A DNA stretch of 64,000 bases, taken from an uncultured Lachnospiraceae bacterium (GTDB taxonomy: Bacteria > Bacillota > Clostridia > Lachnospirales > Lachnospiraceae). The position numbers and the translations under genes are program-made. How positions within the stretch are numbered: position 1 is the first letter of the stretch; each line of letters starts with the position of its first letter. The notes under the pieces are model-generated. The model did no database searches. It was not told where the DNA came from and saw nothing but the letters and a program-made list of their open reading frames with translations. This document shows positions 27,001-33,715 of the stretch, in pieces. The stretch lies in contig CALWLS010000001.1 of the NCBI GenBank assembly GCA_944381575.1, positions 124,001 to 188,000 of the forward strand, given 5' to 3'.

Positions 27001-27360
27001 GATGAGCTTGAGGCCGGAATAGCCATAAACGCTCAGCCGCCGGGAAAAAAGCTCCAGAATATACTGCAGCTTTCCGGAGGAGAGAAGGCCCTTACGGCGA
27101 TATCACTGCTGTTTGCCATACAGAGCCTTAAGCCTTCGCCGTTCTGTCTGCTGGATGAGATAGAGGCGGCTCTTGATGATTCAAATGTGGTAAGGTTTGC
27201 AAGATACCTGCACAGGCTTACGGATGTGACGCAGTTTATCGTCATCACCCACAGGAGAGGCACCATGGAGGAGGCGGACAGACTCTACGGTGTTACCATG
27301 CAGGAGAAGGGCATAAGCAAGCTTGTTTCCGTCGATCTTGTCAGCGATCAGCTCAGCTGA
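24058..27360 (+). CDS. smc: chromosome segregation protein SMC
   Basis: SMC compacts and separates chromosomes together with ScpA and ScpB. Visible parts are Walker A GPNGSGKS (31-38), N-terminal coiled coil (about 165-490), hinge (about 492-665, with GVHGVVADIV and GGAITGG), C-terminal coiled coil (about 666-890), the signature LSGGE at 1005-1009 and Walker B FCLLDEIEAALDD. At 1100 residues it is shorter than the usual 1180 or so. The C-terminal arm is short, and the N-terminal arm is interrupted near residues 385-425 by an acidic, proline- and glycine-containing stretch that cannot be coiled coil. It has no SD of its own and relies on rnc coupling. Confidence 0.95.
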   Translation: MYLKSIEIQGFKSFAHKTLLNFNNGVTAIVGPNGSGKSNISDAVRWVLGEQKVKQLRGSAMQDVIFAGTEARKPQGFAYVAITLDNSDRALGTDYEEVTVSRRLFRSGESEYLINGQNVRLKDVQEMFYDTGIGKEGYSIIGQGQIDAILNGRPEDRRGLFDEAAGIVKFKKRKLTALKKLENEQSNLQRISDITDELEKRLKPLEKQQESARKYLKLIDEQKKLELNLFVRDTDEILKDLERLETDMETVRYSIEDCEKEKAGLAARHNDISEKITGLDSLISRKKELISKAELLKENLKGQIELRESGIRSGNETMERLKAEISRLKEEISAQKKSIGDYLSGITELSDSLKLIKQQDAQGAELSGDIPELEEKLDKLKISILENVPDAGSNITCSEHKDVSEQTDDEDEPGYNMPDWLMAIKNKRDDLSDIREREEKTLNWISLASSEYNELTMKLKELQNELITKQREYSDLNARYDSLKNIAERYEGFGESVRAVMRSRTSLRGVHGVVADIVKTDKRFEQAIETALGGRIQNIVTETEEDAKKCVEFLKKSRQGRATFLPLDAVRGRRSEEYDRALREKGVIGIGSGLIKCSDEYKDVVEFLLGSVLVVDNMDNALKIAGKYRHSIRMVTLEGELLSLGGAITGGAFKNSANLIGRSRQIDEMRVKRTAAAEALGSVRDDIALQESRINEKSGELDRLNASLKDIESEKKELSLGILSDMRLKLGEVKQKIGFIEENVGRAVSGLRSAVGSAADIEDDISSLKLKLKESEDEIALRKSDLLKADENIERSKEELKAHIEEKEELSGSEADFYKRKEEIDSDLLELQKEMLRLESRQEKDKQKLDSCTEHIWEEYEISLNKAREAYDEGLGSISSIRSGLQAVRAGIKELGPVNVQAIEEYKEVSERYSFLEQQRQDLLRSAEAVMGIIEELDREMKKQFGEQFKLIREKFREVFRELFGGGNADLELVYDMEEEGDELEAGIAINAQPPGKKLQNILQLSGGEKALTAISLLFAIQSLKPSPFCLLDEIEAALDDSNVVRFARYLHRLTDVTQFIVITHRRGTMEEADRLYGVTMQEKGISKLVSVDLVSDQLS

Positions 27361-27401
27361 CGCATCCGTTTATTGTAATATGACCGCGAAGGAGGTTTCC
27401 A

Positions 27402-28322
27402 ATGGGATTTTTCGACAAGCTTAAGGAAGGTCTGACAAAGACAAGGACAAATATCACCAACGGCCTTGATACTCTGTTCGGGGATTATTCACAGGTCGAT
27501 GACGATTTTTTTGAAAATCTTGAAGAGATCCTTATCATGGCCGATGTGGGAATGAAGGCTACTGACGCCATCATTTCTAAAATGAAGGAAAGGGTGCGTG
27601 AGGAACACATAAAGGAGCCGGACAAGGTCAAGGAGGCTCTGATAGAAACGATATCCGAACAGATAAAGCCCTGCGACGACGCCTATGATTTTGCCGATCA
27701 GAAGGCAGTGGTGCTGGTGGTAGGCGTAAACGGCGTTGGAAAGACTACATCCATCGGAAAGCTTGCCATGGGACTTAAGGAGCATGGAAAGCGCGTAGTG
27801 CTTGCGGCGGCGGATACCTTCAGGGCCGGGGCCATAGAGCAGCTGAAGGTATGGGCTGACAGGAGCGGTTCTGATTTTGTGGCTCAGGAGGAGGGCTCGG
27901 ATCCGGCGGCCGTGGTTTACGAGGCCATAGACATATACAACAGCAGGAATGCGGATATACTCATATGCGATACGGCGGGCAGGCTGCATAATAAGAAAAA
28001 CCTGATGGAGGAGCTCTCCAAGATAAACAGGATACTGGAAAGGAAGCTTCCGGATGTGAGAAAGGAGGTTTTCCTTGTTTTGGACGCCACCACGGGACAG
28101 AACGCCATATCACAGGTAAGGGAATTTGTTTCAGTGTGCAGGCCTACGGGAATCATCCTTACAAAGATGGATGGTTCAGCCAAGGGCGGCATTGTCATCG
28201 CCATTTCTTCGGAATTTGACATACCGGTAAAATATATAGGCGTAGGCGAGCATCCGGAGGATCTTCAGAAATTCGATCCGAAGGAATTCATGCGGGCGAT
28301 CTTTTACGCTGACAAAGACTGA
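27402..28322 (+). CDS. ftsY: signal recognition particle receptor FtsY
   Basis: FtsY is the membrane-associated GTPase that receives SRP-ribosome complexes. The 306-residue protein has the N-domain helices, G1 GVNGVGKTT, the DTFRAGAIEQL motif, DTAGRLHNK (G3) and TKMDGSAKGG (G4). The acidic A-domain seen in proteobacteria is absent, as usual in Firmicutes. SD AAGGAGG is 8 bases upstream. It lies between smc and ylxM-ffh, the conserved SRP cluster. Confidence 0.96.
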   Translation: MGFFDKLKEGLTKTRTNITNGLDTLFGDYSQVDDDFFENLEEILIMADVGMKATDAIISKMKERVREEHIKEPDKVKEALIETISEQIKPCDDAYDFADQKAVVLVVGVNGVGKTTSIGKLAMGLKEHGKRVVLAAADTFRAGAIEQLKVWADRSGSDFVAQEEGSDPAAVVYEAIDIYNSRNADILICDTAGRLHNKKNLMEELSKINRILERKLPDVRKEVFLVLDATTGQNAISQVREFVSVCRPTGIILTKMDGSAKGGIVIAISSEFDIPVKYIGVGEHPEDLQKFDPKEFMRAIFYADKD

Positions 28323-28350
28323 GGCTGAAAATATATAACGCGGGGATAAA

Positions 28351-28384
28351 GCAGGGTGTAAAGATAAACTACTTGACACCCTGC
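28351..28384 (+). terminator. terminator-like hairpin after ftsY
   Basis: GCAGGGTGT (28351-28359) pairs perfectly with ACACCCTGC (28376-28384) across 16 bases, followed by TTCGTTTTA. The right arm overlaps the -35 box of the ylxM promoter, so the end of one transcript and the start of the next share sequence. Confidence 0.65.
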
Positions 28385-28402
28385 TTCGTTTTATCATATA
28401 AT
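28373..28402 (+). promoter_or_regulatory. consensus promoter for ylxM-ffh
   Basis: TTGACA (28373-28378), 18-bp spacer and TATAAT (28397-28402) match both sigma-A boxes exactly. The expected start is near 28409, only a few bases before the likely ylxM ATG at 28413. The mRNA would therefore be nearly leaderless. Confidence 0.75.
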
Positions 28403-28412
28403 GGCACTCGTT

Positions 28413-28655
28413 ATGGAAAAAATAGTGAGACAGGGAATGTTATACGATCTGTATGGAGGGCTTCTGACCGATCACCAGAAAAAGGTGTATGGTGAACTCG
28501 TCAACGATGACCTCTCATTATCGGAGATCGCAGAGCTTAACGGGATAACCAGACAGGGAGCCCACGACATAATAAAGCGCTGTGACAAGATACTCGAGGG
28601 CTACGAGGAAAAGCTCCATTTACTTGAGAAAAAACTGTCCGATGCCGGGGAGTGA
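28413..28655 (+). CDS. ylxM: YlxM family DNA-binding/SRP-associated helix-turn-helix protein
   Basis: A small (80-residue) helix-turn-helix protein resembling sigma region 4 (LSLSEIAELNGITRQGAHDIIKR). YlxM is almost always encoded before ffh in Gram-positives and helps the SRP pathway. The family N-terminus (MEKIVRQGMLYDLYG) corresponds to ATG 28413. The in-frame ATG at 28401 overlaps the -10 box and so could not be in a transcript from that promoter. Neither ATG has a visible SD. Confidence 0.88.
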   Translation: MEKIVRQGMLYDLYGGLLTDHQKKVYGELVNDDLSLSEIAELNGITRQGAHDIIKRCDKILEGYEEKLHLLEKKLSDAGE

Positions 28656-28677
28656 CACCGGAGGTACCTGATAATAT

Positions 28678-30033
28678 ATGGCATTTGAAAGCTTAACGGA
28701 AAGATTTCAGAATATATTCAATAACCTTAGGGGAAAGGCGAAACTTGACGCTGAAGACGTGCATACCGCCATGAAGGAGGTCAAGCTTGCCCTTTTGGAG
28801 GCTGACGTCAATTTCAAGGTCGTAAAGGACTTTGTCAAGGAGACCAAGGCCAAGGCTATCGGTGCGGAGGTCTTTGAGAGCCTTTCACCGGGGCAGACCG
28901 TAATAAGGATAGTCAGGGACGAGCTCATACATCTGATGGGCGATACGGCTGCAGAGCTTGAGCTTAAGCCTCAGAACCAGGTCACGGTGATAATGATGGC
29001 CGGACTTCAGGGTGCAGGTAAAACCACTACTGCAGCCAAGCTTGGAGGCATATATAAGTCAAAGGGAAGGAGAGTTCTCCTCGCCGCCTGCGACGTATAC
29101 AGACCGGCAGCCATCGATCAGCTTAAGACCAACGGTGAAAAGTTAGGGGTCGAAGTATTCAGCATGGGTACCGGCATAAGTCCTGTGGAGATTGCCAAGA
29201 GCGCCTATGATAAGGCTGTCAGCGACAAATACAGCATCCTGATCATAGATACGGCCGGAAGACTGCACATAGATGAAAACATGATGCAGGAGCTTAAGGA
29301 CATCAAGGCGGCCGTAAATGTGGACTATACGCTGCTTACCGTGGACGCCATGACAGGACAGGACGCCGTCACTGTAGCTGAGGAATTCTCTGAGAAGGTC
29401 GGCGTCGACGGTCTGATAGTCACAAAGCTCGACGGCGATACAAAGGGTGGAGCCGCTCTATCCATCAGAGCTGTTACGGGAAAGCCGATATATTTTGCCG
29501 GCATGGGAGAAAAGCTTACGGATCTGCAGGTATTTTATCCGGACAGGATGGCCTCAAGGATCATAGGCATGGGAGATATCCTTTCCCTTATCGAAAAGGC
29601 AGAGGAGACTGTTGACCTTGAGAAACAAAAGAAGGTCACAGAGCATCTCAGGAAATCCCAGTTTACCTACGACGACTTCCTTACGCAGATGGAGCAGATG
29701 AAGAAGATGGGCGGCATTTCCGGTATCCTCTCAATGCTTCCGGGGATGAAGGGATTCGATGCGGATCAGATAGACCAGTCCCAGTTTACAAGGATAGAAT
29801 CCATGATACTCAGCATGACCAGGGAGGAAAGAGCAAATCCAAAGCTCATGAGCCCTTCAAGGAAGAGGCGTATAGCGGCGGGCTCCGGCACGGACATTGC
29901 CGATGTAAACCGCATGGTCAAGCAGTTCGAGCAGATGCAGAAGTTCATGAAGCAGATGAACGGCATGAAGAAACACGGTAATTTAAACAGTCTTTTTGGC
30001 AGAAACCTTTTCCGCGGCAAAGGCTTGTTTTAA
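28678..30033 (+). CDS. ffh: signal recognition particle protein Ffh
   Basis: Ffh is the SRP GTPase that recognises signal sequences as they leave the ribosome. The 451-residue protein contains the N domain, G1 GLQGAGKTTTAAKL, DVYRPAAIDQL, DTAGRLHIDE and TKLDGDTKGG. The C-terminal M domain is rich in methionine (MEQMKKMGGISGILSMLPGMKG and MQKFMKQMNGMKK) and has the RNA-binding SRKRRIAAGSG motif. GGAGG lies upstream. It acts together with FtsY encoded just before; the SRP RNA gene is not in the window. Confidence 0.97.
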   Translation: MAFESLTERFQNIFNNLRGKAKLDAEDVHTAMKEVKLALLEADVNFKVVKDFVKETKAKAIGAEVFESLSPGQTVIRIVRDELIHLMGDTAAELELKPQNQVTVIMMAGLQGAGKTTTAAKLGGIYKSKGRRVLLAACDVYRPAAIDQLKTNGEKLGVEVFSMGTGISPVEIAKSAYDKAVSDKYSILIIDTAGRLHIDENMMQELKDIKAAVNVDYTLLTVDAMTGQDAVTVAEEFSEKVGVDGLIVTKLDGDTKGGAALSIRAVTGKPIYFAGMGEKLTDLQVFYPDRMASRIIGMGDILSLIEKAEETVDLEKQKKVTEHLRKSQFTYDDFLTQMEQMKKMGGISGILSMLPGMKGFDADQIDQSQFTRIESMILSMTREERANPKLMSPSRKRRIAAGSGTDIADVNRMVKQFEQMQKFMKQMNGMKKHGNLNSLFGRNLFRGKGLF

Positions 30034-30069
30034 TTAATAAATAATTTCATTTATAAAGGAGAAACTAAA

Positions 30070-30315
30070 ATGGCAGTTAAGATCAGATTAAGAAGACTTG
30101 GAGCTAAGAAAAAGCCTTTCTACAGGATCATCGTTGCAGATTCAAGATCACCAAGAAACGGAAGATTCATTGAGGAGATCGGTTACTACGATCCTAACAC
30201 GGAGCCTTCAACAATTAAGATCGATGCAGATGCTGCAAAGAAGTGGCTTGGAAACGGCGCTGTTCCTTCAGCAACCTGCGTTAAGCTCTTAAAGACTGCC
30301 GGCATCACTAAGTGA
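30070..30315 (+). CDS. rpsP: 30S ribosomal protein S16
   Basis: An 81-residue small-subunit protein starting with [24 protein letters not shown], the invariant S16 N-terminus. SD AAAGGAG is 8 bases upstream. It heads the classic rpsP-khpA-rimM-trmD-rplS series. Codon use is of the highly expressed type. Confidence 0.97.
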   Translation: MAVKIRLRRLGAKKKPFYRIIVADSRSPRNGRFIEEIGYYDPNTEPSTIKIDADAAKKWLGNGAVPSATCVKLLKTAGITK

Positions 30316-30338
30316 TATCGGGATCGGCAGAAGATAAG

Positions 30339-30572
30339 ATGGCTATGAAAGAAGTATTGGAAGTAATCGCAAAGTCACTTGTCGATAATCCCGATGAAGT
30401 CGTTGTCACGGAAGAAAAAAGAGATGGTGTGATCGTACTGAGCCTCAAGGTGGCGCAGTCGGATATGGGCAAGGTCATTGGCAGATCCGGAAGGATAGCC
30501 AAATCGATCAGAAGAGTCATAAACGCTGCTGCGTCCCATGGCAAGGAAAAGATCATCGTGGATATCGGCTGA
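30339..30572 (+). CDS. khpA: KH domain RNA-binding protein KhpA (YlqC)
   Basis: A 77-residue single-KH-domain protein with the RNA-binding GxxG loop inside VIGRSGRIAKSIRRVINAA. KhpA pairs with KhpB (Jag) in Firmicutes and influences cell division and envelope genes. Position between rpsP and rimM is conserved. I use ATG 30339; a GTG at 30312 overlapping the rpsP stop would add nine residues not expected for the family. Confidence 0.92.
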   Translation: MAMKEVLEVIAKSLVDNPDEVVVTEEKRDGVIVLSLKVAQSDMGKVIGRSGRIAKSIRRVINAAASHGKEKIIVDIG

Positions 30573-30582
30573 GTAAACAAAT

Positions 30583-31101
30583 ATGAATGCGGAACTTAGA
30601 GTGGGCGTGATCGTAAAGACCCACGGGATAAAAGGAGAGGTCAAGGTCTATCCGACTACGGACTCTCCTTTCCGTTTTGATGAGATAGATCACGTCAAAA
30701 TAAAATTAAACGGCAAGACCGTTAGAGAGCTTGATATTGAAAATGTCAAGTACTTCAAGAACCTTGTCATACTTAAATTTAAGCATATCGATAATATCAA
30801 TGACGCTGAGGCCTATAAGGGAGCCGAGCTCTATATCCCGAGGGAGATGGGGGCCGAGCTTTCAGAGGGTGAATACTATATCGCCGATATCATCGATATG
30901 GAGGTGGTATCGGACAAGGGTGAAAAGATAGGCGTCATAAGGGATGTGCTCGAGACCGGGGCGAATGACGTATATATAGTCAGACGCCATGATAACGGTA
31001 AGGATCTCCTTATCCCGGTAATAGAAGAGTGCATACTTGATACTGATATCGAAAATAATATCATGACCGTTCATATAATGGATGGTCTCATGGATCTGTA
31101 A
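30583..31101 (+). CDS. rimM: ribosome maturation factor RimM
   Basis: RimM helps assemble the 30S head by acting on the S19 region. The 172-residue protein has the N-terminal RimM barrel (RVGVIVKTHGIKGEVKVYPTTD) and the C-terminal PRC-barrel (GEYYIADIIDMEVV...LLIPVIEECI). It ends two bases before trmD, showing coupling. Confidence 0.95.
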   Translation: MNAELRVGVIVKTHGIKGEVKVYPTTDSPFRFDEIDHVKIKLNGKTVRELDIENVKYFKNLVILKFKHIDNINDAEAYKGAELYIPREMGAELSEGEYYIADIIDMEVVSDKGEKIGVIRDVLETGANDVYIVRRHDNGKDLLIPVIEECILDTDIENNIMTVHIMDGLMDL

Positions 31102-31103
31102 GC

Positions 31104-31880
31104 ATGGATTTTTACGTAATGACACTGTTTCCCGACATGGTCATGAACGGCCTTAACGAAAGTATAACCGGAAGGGCCATAAAAAAAGGCGTGATAAACG
31201 TGAAGGCCGTGAACATAAGGGACTATACAACTGAAAAACACGGCAAGACCGACGATTACCCCTTTGGCGGAGGAGCCGGGATGGTCATGCAGGTACAGCC
31301 GATCCATGACTGCTATAAGGCAGTATGCGGCATGATAGAAGAAGGTCATGACGGCGTTTTAAGCGAGACATATAAGCCGAGGGTCTTATATATGTCACCC
31401 CAGGGAAGGCGGTTTGATCAGAGCTTTGCCGAGGAGCTGGCAAAGGAAAGGGAGCTTGTTTTCCTGTGCGGGCATTACGAGGGCGTGGACGAAAGGGCGC
31501 TGGAGCTTCTTGGAGCCGAGGAAGTATCCCTCGGGGATTTTGTCCTTACAGGCGGGGAGTATCCGGCCATGGTGATGATCGACTGCATATCGAGGCTTAT
31601 TCCGGGAGTCCTTGGAAAGGATGCCTCGGCGGAGATCGAAAGCTTTCACGATAATCTCCTCGAATATCCGCAGTATTCGAGGCCTGAAGTATACGAGGGA
31701 CTTAAGGTACCGGAGATACTTTTATCCGGACACCATGCCAATGTTGAAAAATGGCGGCGTGAGCAGTCCATAATAAGGACCCTTGAAAAAAGGCCTGATC
31801 TTATCAAGGACGCGGTACTTACCAAAAAGGAAAAGCAGTTTTTGGATAAGCTCATCAGTGAAAGATCAGGTCATGAATAA
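31104..31880 (+). CDS. trmD: tRNA (guanine-N1)-methyltransferase TrmD
   Basis: TrmD methylates G37 of tRNAs, which prevents frameshifting. The 258-residue protein has the SPOUT trefoil-knot markers YMSPQGRRFDQ, LCGHYEGVDERA and EVSLGDFVLTGGEYPAM, plus the PQYSRP motif and a C-terminal helical domain. The usual neighbour rplS follows after a new promoter. Confidence 0.96.
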   Translation: MDFYVMTLFPDMVMNGLNESITGRAIKKGVINVKAVNIRDYTTEKHGKTDDYPFGGGAGMVMQVQPIHDCYKAVCGMIEEGHDGVLSETYKPRVLYMSPQGRRFDQSFAEELAKERELVFLCGHYEGVDERALELLGAEEVSLGDFVLTGGEYPAMVMIDCISRLIPGVLGKDASAEIESFHDNLLEYPQYSRPEVYEGLKVPEILLSGHHANVEKWRREQSIIRTLEKRPDLIKDAVLTKKEKQFLDKLISERSGHE

Positions 31881-31881
31881 G

Positions 31882-31910
31882 TTGACGTATCCTTTTGTTT
31901 GTGATATTAT
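31882..31910 (+). promoter_or_regulatory. promoter for rplS
   Basis: TTGACG (31882-31887), 17-bp spacer and TATTAT (31905-31910) lie directly after the trmD stop. The resulting leader of about 85 bases can form a long imperfect hairpin (TGATG 31929-31933 with CATCA 31974-31978, inner CATA/TATG). Confidence 0.65.
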
Positions 31911-31928
31911 AATACGGCTTGTTAAAAA

Positions 31929-31978
31929 TGATGGTCCGCTGGCATATAGCTTATAAGTCATGTATGTTAAGAACATCA
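31929..31978 (+). promoter_or_regulatory. possible L19 leader RNA
   Basis: An imperfect hairpin fills most of the rplS 5' leader, just before its SD. Firmicutes often carry a structured L19 leader that binds the protein for feedback control. I infer that role from position only, since I cannot align it to the known family here. Confidence 0.35.
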
Positions 31979-32002
31979 GAAGATTTTAAGGAGGATATAC
32001 AT

Positions 32003-32350
32003 ATGCACGAGATCATCGAAAAGATCGAGCAGGCTCAGCTTAAGCCTGAGGTAACAGAGTTCAAGGTAGGAGATACCATCAGAGTACACAACCTTATCCG
32101 CGAGGGTAACAGAGAGCGTATCCAGGTATATGAGGGTACAGTTATCCAGAGACAGGGACATGGAGCAAGGGAGACCTTCACTGTCAGAAAGATCTCTAAC
32201 GGTGTAGGTGTAGAGAAGACATGGCCTACACACAGCCCGTTCGTTTCCAAGATCGAGGTAGTAAGAAAGGGTAAGGTAAGAAGGGCTAAGCTTAACTACT
32301 TAAGAGACAGAGTAGGTAAGGCTGCAAAGGTTAAGGAGCTCATGAAGTAA
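32003..32350 (+). CDS. rplS: 50S ribosomal protein L19
   Basis: L19 sits at the 30S-50S interface. The 115-residue protein contains [38 protein letters not shown] and the ending [13 protein letters not shown], all typical. ATG 32003 is preceded by a strong SD (TAAGGAGG). A TTG reading from 31919 is rejected because it would cross the leader hairpin. Codons are of the highly expressed type. Confidence 0.97.
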   Translation: MHEIIEKIEQAQLKPEVTEFKVGDTIRVHNLIREGNRERIQVYEGTVIQRQGHGARETFTVRKISNGVGVEKTWPTHSPFVSKIEVVRKGKVRRAKLNYLRDRVGKAAKVKELMK

Positions 32351-32403
32351 TTTCATCAGAGTACTTAAACCTGACTGAGCAAATATATTTATAATGATAA
32401 TTA

Positions 32404-32438
32404 AAACGCCGCAGCGGTTTGAAGCCGCAGCGGCGTTT
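32404..32438. terminator. bidirectional terminator between rplS and the LysR gene
   Basis: AAACGCCGC pairs with GCGGCGTTT, with an additional inner GCGG/CCGC pairing. T-rich sequence flanks both sides (TTTCTG on +, TTTTAATT on -). It separates two convergent genes. Confidence 0.85.
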
Positions 32439-32443
32439 CTGTA

Positions 32444-33391
32444 TTAAGCGTTCCTGAGGGATTCGGTATAAGCTATGGATTCCCTGATGGAATCGGTAAG
32501 TATATTTACGAACTCCTCTGCAAGAGAGGAAAGTGCCGTATCCTTAGGAACAACATAGCCTATCTTGATGTCAGGCTGTCCGTCGATAACGACGCTCTTT
32601 ATCCCGTCAGGGGAGATACCCTTTACCAGCAGGCCTGAGCCCGTTGTAACGGCGTCTGAAACAGAAACAAGATCTACAGCGGCCTCTCTGGTGTTGATGA
32701 TTATGCGGCGAGCCGGAGTTTCCGTAGTGAAAAGCTGGCACTCCTCGGAGAAATCTATAGCGACTCCCTCAGTCTGCTCAAAGGTAATATACGGATAGTC
32801 CTTAAGATCATTTTCTGTTACGGAATCCTTTGATGCGAGAGGGTGATCCTTTTTGACGTACACACAAGGCTTTACAGTAAACAGCTCGTGGAATTCTATC
32901 TCCCTTGAATCGAGGAGCTTTCCAATTATCTTTTCCGTGAGCTCTGATTCGGAAACTACGCCCACATCTGCGCTGCGGTTGGAAACATCCTCAATGACGC
33001 TCTCTATGCCGGTCTCGATGAACTGCAGGCGGTATGTTTCGTCCCTGTGCAGATTCGTAAATTTCATGAAGGCGTCCTGTGTGAAAGGATAACGCTGGGT
33101 CGCTACGCTGAAATAGGTGGAGGTCGTATGTCCGCTCCGGTTGGAATACATGAGCTCTATGCGCTTCTTACTGTCCAAAAGTGAAACGGCGTGGCTCAAA
33201 AACTCCCTTCCTTCAGGAGTGAAAGTTACGCCCTTATTGGTCCTTATGAAAAAGGTTATGTTCAGTTCCTCCTCAAGCTCCTTGATCGCAATGGAAATGC
33301 CTGACTGCGAAAGGAAAAGCTTCTGAGCGGCCTTATTGATGGAGCCGCATTTGGATATCTCAACAAGATAGTTTAGCTGTTGGAAAGTCAT
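32444..33391 (-). CDS. LysR family transcriptional regulator
   Basis: The 315-residue protein has an N-terminal winged helix-turn-helix (FQQLNYLVEISKCGSINKAAQKLFLSQSGIS...) followed by a linker helix and a periplasmic-binding-like sensor domain. I chose the ATG at 33391, which gives the standard LysR N-terminus and has GGGGAG upstream; an upstream in-frame ATG (33439) adds 16 residues across the promoter region. It is divergent from the por operon, so pyruvate oxidation genes are the likely target. The inducer is unknown. A 9-bp dyad overlaps its own promoter, consistent with autoregulation. Confidence 0.9.
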   Translation of the reverse strand: MTFQQLNYLVEISKCGSINKAAQKLFLSQSGISIAIKELEEELNITFFIRTNKGVTFTPEGREFLSHAVSLLDSKKRIELMYSNRSGHTTSTYFSVATQRYPFTQDAFMKFTNLHRDETYRLQFIETGIESVIEDVSNRSADVGVVSESELTEKIIGKLLDSREIEFHELFTVKPCVYVKKDHPLASKDSVTENDLKDYPYITFEQTEGVAIDFSEECQLFTTETPARRIIINTREAAVDLVSVSDAVTTGSGLLVKGISPDGIKSVVIDGQPDIKIGYVVPKDTALSSLAEEFVNILTDSIRESIAYTESLRNA

Positions 33392-33428
33392 TACTATCCA
33401 CTCCCCGTTGCTGAATAAATATGTGTCT

Positions 33429-33458
33429 ATTATATGCACTGTTTTTCATAAAAAACAA
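33429..33458 (-). promoter_or_regulatory. promoter of the LysR regulator gene
   Basis: Read on the minus strand, TTGTTT (33458-33453), 18-bp spacer and TATAAT (33434-33429) form a good promoter ending about 38 bases before the start codon. The -35 box lies in the spacer and left arm of the dyad at 33445-33470. Confidence 0.6.
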
Positions 33459-33470
33459 GTCTTTTATGAA
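33445..33470. promoter_or_regulatory. 9-bp dyad operator candidate
   Basis: TTCATAAAA and TTTTATGAA are perfect inverted copies separated by 8 bases. LysR proteins bind AT-rich dyads near their own promoters, so this is the best candidate for the neighbouring regulator. The surrounding 324-bp intergenic region (33392-33715) holds this dyad, a stem-loop at 33512-33549 and the por promoter. Confidence 0.5.
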
Positions 33471-33511
33471 TTTTATTTATAATGACTTTTAAATAATTCT
33501 GAACATGGAAA

Positions 33512-33549
33512 TATGTATATCCCGGCTGATAAGGCAGACCGGATACATA
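33512..33549. other. unexplained stem-loop in the lysR-por intergenic region
   Basis: TATGTAT (33512-33518) pairs with ATACATA (33543-33549), and inner CCGG pairs with CCGG across a 3-base bulge. It lies between the two divergent promoters and is not followed by a T-run. It could be a protein-binding site or part of a small RNA. Confidence 0.35.
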
Positions 33550-33641
33550 GGCGTGCACGGGCTTTTATACAATATCACGAACTTTACCGATATAAGTACA
33601 ATCCGTATGGTCATATTATTAAAAAATGTACAAGGCGCATA

Positions 33642-33670
33642 TTGTATTCAAAAAATACAAAATGTAAAAT
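33642..33670 (+). promoter_or_regulatory. candidate por promoter with overlapping inverted repeat
   Basis: TTGTAT (33642-33647), 17-bp spacer and TAAAAT (33665-33670) fit a sigma-A promoter. The inverted repeat TTGTATT-caaaa-AATACAA (33642-33660) covers the -35 box and spacer, a place where a repressor would block polymerase. Its TTG...CAA ends are reminiscent of Rex operators, but the inner bases differ. Confidence 0.5.
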
Positions 33671-33715
33671 ATATGTAACACTTCTGAATACAATCAATTG
33701 AAAGGAGAGCAAACA

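Noticed and set aside
33513-33701. 62-residue + strand open frame in the lysR-por gap
   Set aside because: It has no SD, no codon bias like its neighbours, and runs across the por promoter. The stem-loop and promoter explain the region better.
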